10,250 bases of DNA from Kiloniellales bacterium. Its GTDB lineage: Bacteria > Pseudomonadota > Alphaproteobacteria > Kiloniellales > JAKSDN01. A program made the translations under genes and the position numbers. Where the stretch lies: assembly GCA_022360075.1 (NCBI GenBank), contig JAKSDN010000122.1:1-10250 (forward strand), given 5' to 3'. Shown here piece by piece: positions 5,987-10,250 of the stretch. The number at the start of each line of letters is the position of its first letter. Position 1 is the first letter of the stretch. A model generated the notes under the pieces. That model was not told the origin of the DNA. It ran no database searches and was given only the letters and a program-made list of their open reading frames with translations.

Positions 5987-7534
5987 ATGCAGCGCAGAAG
6001 GCGGATCGGCGTCGGCGCGCTGCTGTTCGAGGGCAACACCTTCTCGCCCGTGCGGACCACGCTCGCCGAATTCGAGAACAAGTACCTCTGCAGGGGCAAT
6101 GAGATCATCGACAGGCTGGCGGACAGCCGCCTCGAGGTTGCCGGCGCGCTGTCCGTCGTGGCCAGCACGGCCGACGAGATCGTCCCGCTCATCGCGACGC
6201 ACGGCGGCGCGGGGGGCCGCGTCACGTCGGAGGCCTATGCCGCGCTGAAGACTCGCCTGCTGGATGCGCTACGGAAGGCGGGGCCGCTCGACGGTCTCTA
6301 TCTGGCCCTGCACGGTGCGATGATTTGCGACGGGATCGACGATGCCGAGGCCGATCTGCTGACCGCCGTGCGCGACCTCATCGGGACGACGCCCTTGGTC
6401 GTCAGCTGCGATCTCCACGCCCATGTGACCGAGTCCATGCTGGACCGCGTGGAGGCGCTGATCGGCTATCAGCACTATCCGCACGACGACACCTTCGAGA
6501 CCGGGATGCGCGCTGCCGGTCTGCTCCTGCGCATCGTCAGCGGCGAGGTCAGGCCAGCCATGGCCATGCGCAAGATCGCGGCGCTCTTCCCGCCGATCTC
6601 CTGCGGGACCATGACGTCCGGACCAATGCGCGATCTTTACCACCACTGCCGCGCGCTCGAGGCCACGGGCGAGGCCATCGCCGTCAGCTACTTCCCCGTC
6701 CAGCCATGGCTCGACCTTCCCTCGGTCGGCACCGCCGCCGTTGCCCTGGTCGACGGAGACGGCCAGAAGGCGGAACGCCTCGCCGACGACATCGTTCAAC
6801 GTTTCTGGCGCGACCGTGACCGCTTTGCCACGACCACCGTCTCCGTGACGGATGCCCTGCGTGCCGGCCAGGCGGTCGCGGGCGAACCGGTCGTGATCGT
6901 CGATTGCGCCGACACAGCCGGTGGCGGCGCGGCCGGCGACAGCGTCACGGTGCTCCGCGCCTTTCTGGAAGCCGACATCGATGCGTCCTTGGCGGTCCAC
7001 GTCGTCGATCCGGAGATCGCGCACAAGTCCCATAGCCTCGGCGCCGGCGCGAGCATTGACGGCGATCTGGGCCACAAGATCGACCCGCGGGTCGCCACGG
7101 CGATGCCGTTTTCCGGAAACGTCGTGCGCCTGTTCGACGGCGGCTTCCGCTATCGCGGCGGCATAATGGGCGACGTCACGGCGAGCCTGGGCCCTTCCGC
7201 CGTTCTGCGGATCGGACGGGCTTCGGTCCTGGTCTCGACGCATTCCTGCTACGAGCACGACGACGAGCATTTCGCGGCGGCCGGCATCGATGTTCGGCGT
7301 CAGAAGTTCATCGTCGTGAAGAACCACATGAACTTCAGAAACGCTTATGCCTGGGCACCCGCCATCTTCATTGTCGATGGACCGGGTCCGACGTCGCGCG
7401 ACCTGCGCGCCCTGCCATGGGCACGGATTTCACGGCCCTGCTATCCGCTCGACGAGACCGAGACGCCGAACGACTTGAGCCGTTACAGCAAGCCGGGGGG
7501 ACAATCCAACATCGCTTCACATCAATCCATTTGA
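5987..7534 (+). CDS. MlrC family (M81) zinc amidohydrolase/peptidase
   Basis: This 515-residue protein has the two-part MlrC architecture: an N-terminal M81 catalytic region (about residues 1-290) and a C-terminal MlrC domain (about 300-490). Likely metal or catalytic residues are E15 in FEGNTFSP, H109 in LALHGAM, D142 and H144 in SCDLHAHV, and H166 in HYPHDDTFETG. Their spacing matches the residues I recall as essential in Sphingomonas MlrC. The C-terminal part shows FSGNVVRLFDGGF, GIDVRRQKFIVVKNHMNFR and the final RP-YPLDE. Sphingomonas MlrC cleaves linearised microcystin, but most family members stand beside transporters and have unknown amide substrates. No mlrA, mlrB or mlrD gene is present here. 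The ATG at 5987 has only a weak ribosome binding site; the N-terminus aligns well with the family start. The gene is divergent from dctP and may share its operator. Confidence 0.93.
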   Translation: MQRRRRIGVGALLFEGNTFSPVRTTLAEFENKYLCRGNEIIDRLADSRLEVAGALSVVASTADEIVPLIATHGGAGGRVTSEAYAALKTRLLDALRKAGPLDGLYLALHGAMICDGIDDAEADLLTAVRDLIGTTPLVVSCDLHAHVTESMLDRVEALIGYQHYPHDDTFETGMRAAGLLLRIVSGEVRPAMAMRKIAALFPPISCGTMTSGPMRDLYHHCRALEATGEAIAVSYFPVQPWLDLPSVGTAAVALVDGDGQKAERLADDIVQRFWRDRDRFATTTVSVTDALRAGQAVAGEPVVIVDCADTAGGGAAGDSVTVLRAFLEADIDASLAVHVVDPEIAHKSHSLGAGASIDGDLGHKIDPRVATAMPFSGNVVRLFDGGFRYRGGIMGDVTASLGPSAVLRIGRASVLVSTHSCYEHDDEHFAAAGIDVRRQKFIVVKNHMNFRNAYAWAPAIFIVDGPGPTSRDLRALPWARISRPCYPLDETETPNDLSRYSKPGGQSNIASHQSI

Positions 7535-7558
7535 GCCAATCGATTAGGTCCGCGCGCC

Positions 7559-7577
7559 TGCGCAGACTAAATGCGCA
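7559..7577. terminator. Weak stem-loop between convergent mlrC and the 144-residue gene
   Basis: TGCGC (7559-7563) pairs with GCGCA (7573-7577) around a 9-nt loop in the 53-bp gap between the two convergent genes. The stem is only 5 bp and no U-run follows in either direction, so termination here is doubtful. Confidence 0.2.
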
Positions 7578-7587
7578 AACTGGCCGA

Positions 7588-8022
7588 TCAGGCCTGCGAC
7601 CGATGGACCTCGCCGGACAGGCAAAGCCGCTTCAACTCATCGAGCGATGTATCTCTTTGCGTCTCCGACATCGATATCTCGCGCAGTCCGGCAAGGCCAT
7701 CCAGCGCCGTGCGGGAGAGACGAATGAGAATTCGCGACTCGTCGCTCGACACCGCGTCGTCGAGATACTCGGCGTAGGCAGCGACAAGAATAAGCTGGAC
7801 CTCCAACTCCTCGAGGTCCTGACAACGCTGTTTGGCAATCCAGGCCTCCATCTCCTGCAATTCTTCGCATACGGACAAATCGCTCTCGCGCTCGAAACGC
7901 TGCCAGTGCGCAAGCAGGTCAAGAGCCTGGTCTTTGATCGTAGCATTCTTGATCGGTCGCCCATCCGCGACCCTCGCCACGGCACCAAGGCCCGAACCGC
8001 CCCAACGGTCTCGCTCAAGCAT
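7588..8022 (-). CDS. Hypothetical protein, 144 residues
   Basis: I do not recognise this protein. Reality is supported by a good GGAGG (8032-8036) nine bases before the ATG at 8022, by a plausible composition, and by the lack of a competing gene. Residues 24-125 read as largely helical and acidic, with heptad-like spacing of hydrophobic residues (for example LEELEVQLILVAAYAEYLDD and DESRILIRLSRTALDGL). It has no signal peptide or membrane segment and has cysteines near residues 52, 67 and 134. It is soluble and probably cytoplasmic. It converges on mlrC and is separated from the MarR gene by about 490 bp, so neither neighbour gives a firm hint of function. A small regulatory or adaptor protein is possible but not shown. 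Confidence 0.7.
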   Translation of the reverse strand: MLERDRWGGSGLGAVARVADGRPIKNATIKDQALDLLAHWQRFERESDLSVCEELQEMEAWIAKQRCQDLEELEVQLILVAAYAEYLDDAVSSDESRILIRLSRTALDGLAGLREISMSETQRDTSLDELKRLCLSGEVHRSQA

Positions 8023-8145
8023 CTCGTCTAACCTCCATTCAAATGGACCTGGGACTTCCGACGAGCCGCCGACCTTGCATCAAGCCAAGCCGGCAGTAAC
8101 CCGGCAACCGACAAACAGGTCGGCTTTACGAACGCGGGCGTTGCC

Positions 8146-8221
8146 CCAATTCGGTCCGTCTCGAGGTACTCCGTCCCGGGATATCGAGTACTTCCCGACG
8201 GCTAACGATCCAATTCGGTCC
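8146..8221. repeat. Direct repeat of CCAATTCGGTCC, two copies 64 bp apart
   Basis: Identical 12-mers lie at 8146-8157 and 8210-8221. Between them are the partly inverted pieces GAGGTACT and AGTACTTC. Twelve identical bases 64 bp apart, outside coding sequence, could be paired protein-binding sites or traces of a duplication; no function can be assigned. Confidence 0.6.
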
Positions 8222-8312
8222 CGGCACGGAACGCCTAACGGGTTCCGCGTAATACAAATTGCCGGGGGATCGCCGCTTTGTATGAGCAGTTCGGAGTACA
8301 TGACCGTATATA

Positions 8313-8327
8313 GTTGCCTAAGGCAAC
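8313..8327. promoter_or_regulatory. Dyad GTTGCC-TAA-GGCAAC, possible MarR-family operator
   Basis: A perfect 6-bp inverted repeat around TAA, in the AT-rich leader 187 bp upstream of the MarR gene. MarR-family proteins commonly bind dyads of about this size and form (TTGC...GCAA). Binding by the adjacent MarR protein is inference. A TATATA on the minus strand next to it (8308-8313) could also be part of a leftward promoter towards the 144-residue gene. Confidence 0.45.
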
Positions 8328-8467
8328 CTTAATAAGTCGTTAATGAACAAACGAAACTATAGATGTCCCCTCCCACCGCCAAGTTGCCACCACAGCACTA
8401 TTTCGCCAGTAGCTACCCGAAAGGGATTCGACTGGTCTTAATGACTGGACTATTGGCATACAACCAA

Positions 8468-8476
8468 TGATATAAA
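8468..8476 (+). promoter_or_regulatory. Possible extended -10 promoter element for the marR-type gene
   Basis: TGATATAAA fits an extended -10 (TG-N-TATAAA) and ends 37 bp before the GTG start. I find no good -35 hexamer at the usual distance, which extended -10 promoters tolerate. Confidence 0.35.
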
Positions 8477-8513
8477 GTGCTAACAGGTCGGATCAGGCCC
8501 TGCGGCGGAAAAT

Positions 8514-9014
8514 GTGAGAGTGCCCGGACTTTCCATACGTGCCACGGCCGAACTGCTCGCGCTGACCGCCGAGTTGATCTATAATGCCAGTTTCTCTCGT
8601 GGGTTGACGCCGGCGCAGTGGTCAGCTTTGAGATTTTTCGCCACGGCAAGTAGCGCCAAGGCCAACTTGATGTCTTACGCAAGACATCACGGCAAGACGC
8701 GGGGCACGGCGTCGAGAACAATATCCAGACTTGTGGACAAAGGCCTCGTGACCCGCCATCAGCATCCGTTTGACGGCAGACAGCAGGTGATCGAGCTCAG
8801 CCAACGCGGCAGCGCCTTGTTGGAGGAAGATCCCATCGCCTCCTTGACGGCGTTTCTCTCGAATGAGGACGAAGCCACGCTCGATGTCGCTTCTTCGCTC
8901 ATGGCCCGATTGCTCGAAGAGCACTTTCATACCAAGGCACCGGAAGCGCCGCACGAAGACCGGATCGATTGCCGTTGCACCCAAGACGACCAGGAAGGAA
9001 CGGGGTCGGGCTGA
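8514..9014 (+). CDS. MarR-family winged-helix transcriptional regulator
   Basis: This 166-residue protein has the MarR fold. N-terminal dimerisation helices (about 8-28) are followed by LTPAQWSALRFFA, the helix-turn-helix including TRGTASRTISRLVDKGLV (about 62-79), and a wing with the basic tip HPFDGRQQVIELSQRG (84-99). A C-terminal helical segment completes it. The start is GTG at 8514, with only a GGCGGAA-like purine stretch ahead; the overlapping ATG at 8512 is followed at once by a stop. The last 20 residues are hydrophilic and include C153 and C155. Related MarR proteins, as I recall, often end in a Cys-x-x-Cys segment, so this tail may be a degenerate form. It probably represses itself or a neighbour. 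The effector is unknown. The IclR gene follows on the same strand after 261 bp. Confidence 0.88.
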   Translation: MRVPGLSIRATAELLALTAELIYNASFSRGLTPAQWSALRFFATASSAKANLMSYARHHGKTRGTASRTISRLVDKGLVTRHQHPFDGRQQVIELSQRGSALLEEDPIASLTAFLSNEDEATLDVASSLMARLLEEHFHTKAPEAPHEDRIDCRCTQDDQEGTGSG

Positions 9015-9275
9015 CGGTCCTCGACAGCCTATCAGTCGTCGGCAAGCAGACGTCGCGCCTTTTCGACAATCGGCCGTTCCTCGCCTGCTCCTGCAACCGA
9101 AGTTCGGGTGAAAACAGGTCAGGCCACGGCGAGAGCGCGAAGCCCAGTTCGATGTCGGGACCAGCCATGTGCGAACGTGAAGGTCTCGCCATGAATGAAT
9201 TGCGATTTTATATTTGAAACTGCAGCTTGCTCGGCAGCGACTTCGGAAGAGACCGAGAGCTTGGGTGCTGGAACG

Positions 9276-10067
9276 ATGCCCGCGAAGACGAGACGCAACG
9301 ACCGCAAGGATGCCAGGCCGCGCTACAGCGCGCCGGCGCTCGAGAAGGGGCTGGATATCATCGAGCTGCTGTCGGATGCGCGCCAGCCCTTGTCCATGGC
9401 GCAGGTCGCCCAACGCCTGGAGCGGTCGCGCAGCGAGATCTTTCGCATGCTCACCGTGCTGGAGGCACGCGGGTACATTGCCCGCGGCGAGACCAGCGAC
9501 CATTTCTCCATCACCAACAAACTGTTCGATCTCGGCATGCGCAAGCCGCCCATCCGCGGACTGCTGGAGATCGCGCTGCCCGAGATGCGTATCCTCGCCC
9601 GGGAAATCGGCCAGTCCTGCCATCTGGCCGTGGCGAGCGGCGACCACAACGTCGTCATCGCCCGCGCCGAAAATCCCGGCGAGGAGTCCTTCGCTGTCTC
9701 GCTCGGATACCGGCGGCACCTGGCGGACTCCACCTCGGGACGCGTTCTGCTGGCTTTCCAAGACGAAACGCAGCGTGAACGCTTGCTCGCGGCGGCTCGG
9801 CGGACCGCGCCGGCGGGCTACGACGAAGGAGCTTTGACGAGAGCGCTGAACAGGATCCGAAACCGCGGCTACGAGCGGGCGGTAAGCCGGTCCCTCGTCG
9901 GGATCACCGATATCGGCGCGCCCATCATCGGCGCGCAAGACGCCGCCGTCGCGGCGCTGACCGTGCCTTTCGTGAAACGTGTCGCGGTCGCGCACGACAT
10001 GGAGGCCGCAATCGACGCCGTCCGGGCGGCTGCCGCCAGAATCTCCGCGGTCATCGCCATCGCCTGA
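9276..10067 (+). CDS. IclR-family transcriptional regulator
   Basis: This 263-residue protein has an N-terminal winged helix (about 18-80: YSAPALEKGLDIIELLS, then LSMAQVAQRLERSRSEIFRMLTVLEARGYIAR) and a GAF-like IclR effector domain (about 95-260), with CHLAVASGDHNVVIARAENPG and SLGYRRHLADSTSGRVLLAF. IclR proteins bind small organic acids and control catabolic operons. This branch, beginning SAPALEKGLDI, includes KdgR-like regulators. The ATG at 9276 fits the normal short leader before the winged helix. An in-frame ATG at 9195 would add 27 residues with no family resemblance, although a GAAGG lies before it. No target gene follows in the window; the TRAP/MlrC cluster is a candidate target by proximity only. 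Confidence 0.92.
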   Translation: MPAKTRRNDRKDARPRYSAPALEKGLDIIELLSDARQPLSMAQVAQRLERSRSEIFRMLTVLEARGYIARGETSDHFSITNKLFDLGMRKPPIRGLLEIALPEMRILAREIGQSCHLAVASGDHNVVIARAENPGEESFAVSLGYRRHLADSTSGRVLLAFQDETQRERLLAAARRTAPAGYDEGALTRALNRIRNRGYERAVSRSLVGITDIGAPIIGAQDAAVAALTVPFVKRVAVAHDMEAAIDAVRAAAARISAVIAIA

Positions 10068-10098
10068 TCCTGTCAAGCGGATCGGCGTTTGGATTACA

Positions 10099-10116
10099 CG
10101 GCTCTACACCGAGCCG
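10099..10116 (+). terminator. Stem-loop downstream of the iclR-type gene
   Basis: CGGCTC (10099-10104) pairs perfectly with GAGCCG (10111-10116) around TACACC, 32 bp after the IclR stop codon. There is no T-run, so it is at most a weak or factor-assisted terminator. Confidence 0.35.
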
Positions 10117-10141
10117 CGTCGAGCCGAACCTGTACCTTGAC

Positions 10142-10247
10142 CGTCATTGCGCGCCGGCTTCAGCCGGCCCCTCGGTGCCACTGGGCGATCCAGATGCACC
10201 GCGCGGCTGGCAGCCAGATGGATCGCTTCGCTCCGCTCGCGATGACG
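10142..10247. repeat. REP/MITE-like palindromic repeat element
   Basis: The ends are imperfect inverted copies: CGTCATTGCG at 10142-10151 and CGCGATGACG at 10238-10247. GCGATCCAG lies inside the left half and the counterpart TGGATCGC inside the right half, next to TTCGCTCCGCTCGC. Elements with CGTCATTGCGAGCG-type ends and an inner GCAATCCAG are scattered in many alphaproteobacterial genomes (established knowledge, from memory). An inner hairpin GCCGGC-TTCA-GCCGGC occupies 10153-10168. It lies 75 bp after the IclR gene, a typical extragenic place. Confidence 0.7.
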
Positions 10248-10250
10248 AAA

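Larger units (their letters stand above)
8023..8513. other. Gene-poor, comparatively AT-rich intergenic stretch
   Basis: About 490 bp without a convincing gene. The open frame at 8080-8301 on the minus strand has no ribosome binding site and no recognisable features. The stretch is clearly richer in A and T than the flanking genes, especially from 8280 to 8480. It contains a 12-bp direct repeat, a 15-bp dyad and a possible extended -10 element for the MarR gene, listed separately. The arms GCCGACCT (8066-8073 area) and AGGTCGGC (8117-8124 area) are also inverted copies about 43 bp apart. Confidence 0.7.

Noticed and set aside
5782..6225. 148-codon N-terminal extension of dctP
   Set aside because: The signal peptide and GGGAGG place the start at 5781; the extension runs antisense through mlrC and across the operator.
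6269..7327. 352-codon minus-strand frame inside mlrC
   Set aside because: It lies wholly antisense to a gene with intact MlrC motifs and has no ribosome binding site or recognisable domain.
5987..7534. Reading the MlrC gene as evidence for microcystin degradation
   Set aside because: No mlrA, mlrB or mlrD gene is nearby, and the family is widespread in organisms that do not degrade microcystin.
7417..8031. 204-codon plus-strand frame overlapping the end of mlrC and the 144-residue gene
   Set aside because: It overlaps the real end of mlrC and lies opposite a gene with a better ribosome binding site and more natural composition.
8080..8301. 73-codon minus-strand frame in the AT-rich gap
   Set aside because: No ribosome binding site, no recognisable features, and it includes the repeated 12-mers. 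Chance is the simpler explanation.
9015..9130. Minus-strand stretch ending in a C-terminus-like ERPIVEKARRLLADD followed by stop
   Set aside because: It could be the relic of a lost gene, but only about 28 codons are open in that frame and no family is recognisable, so a pseudogene cannot be supported.
8622..10076. 484-codon minus-strand frame opposite the MarR and IclR genes
   Set aside because: It spans two recognisable plus-strand regulators and the gap between them; its product has no domain character.

Overview
The window is high-GC DNA with dense, strongly GC-biased codon use, long antisense shadow frames, a TRAP transporter and short-patch palindromic repeats. These suggest a chromosomal accessory or catabolic region of an alphaproteobacterium (Rhodospirillales/Hyphomicrobiales-like). 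The taxonomic call is an inference from style; no rRNA or tRNA is present to confirm it. I see no insertion sequence, CRISPR array or phage gene.

Layout. Bases 1-236 are a nearly perfect inverted repeat (two 110-bp arms, 16-nt spacer) that reaches the window edge. On the minus strand, reading from 5781 down to 265, lies a compact gene set: a TRAP substrate-binding protein (dctP type), the small and large TRAP membrane subunits (dctQ, dctM), a LacI-family regulator of the GntR (gluconate) branch, a TauD/TfdA-family Fe(II)/2-oxoglutarate dioxygenase, and, after a 77-bp gap with its own promoter and operator-like dyad, a TetR-family regulator. dctM overlaps dctQ by 4 bp, and the lacI and dioxygenase genes follow at 3-bp gaps, so dctPQM-lacI-dioxygenase looks like one operon. 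Divergent from dctP, at 5987-7534 on the plus strand, is a full-length MlrC (M81 family) metallo-amidohydrolase. The shared 205-bp intergenic region carries a perfect 12-bp palindrome, GTTACCGGTAAC, on the predicted dctP promoter. It closely resembles the operator of E. coli GntR, which fits the GntR-like regulator encoded in the operon.

Right part. A 144-residue protein of unknown function (7588-8022, minus) converges on mlrC. A comparatively AT-rich stretch without a convincing gene (8023-8513) holds a 15-bp dyad and a pair of 12-bp direct repeats. Then follow a MarR-family regulator (8514-9014, plus) and an IclR-family regulator (9276-10067, plus). The last ~105 bp is a REP/MITE-like palindromic element of a type widespread in alphaproteobacteria.

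How it may work together (inference): a secondary high-affinity transporter brings in an organic anion, and a 2OG dioxygenase and an M81 amidohydrolase act on it or its products. Control would be by the LacI-type regulator, with TetR, MarR and IclR regulators nearby. Four regulators of four families in 10 kb is notable. The substrate cannot be read from the sequence.
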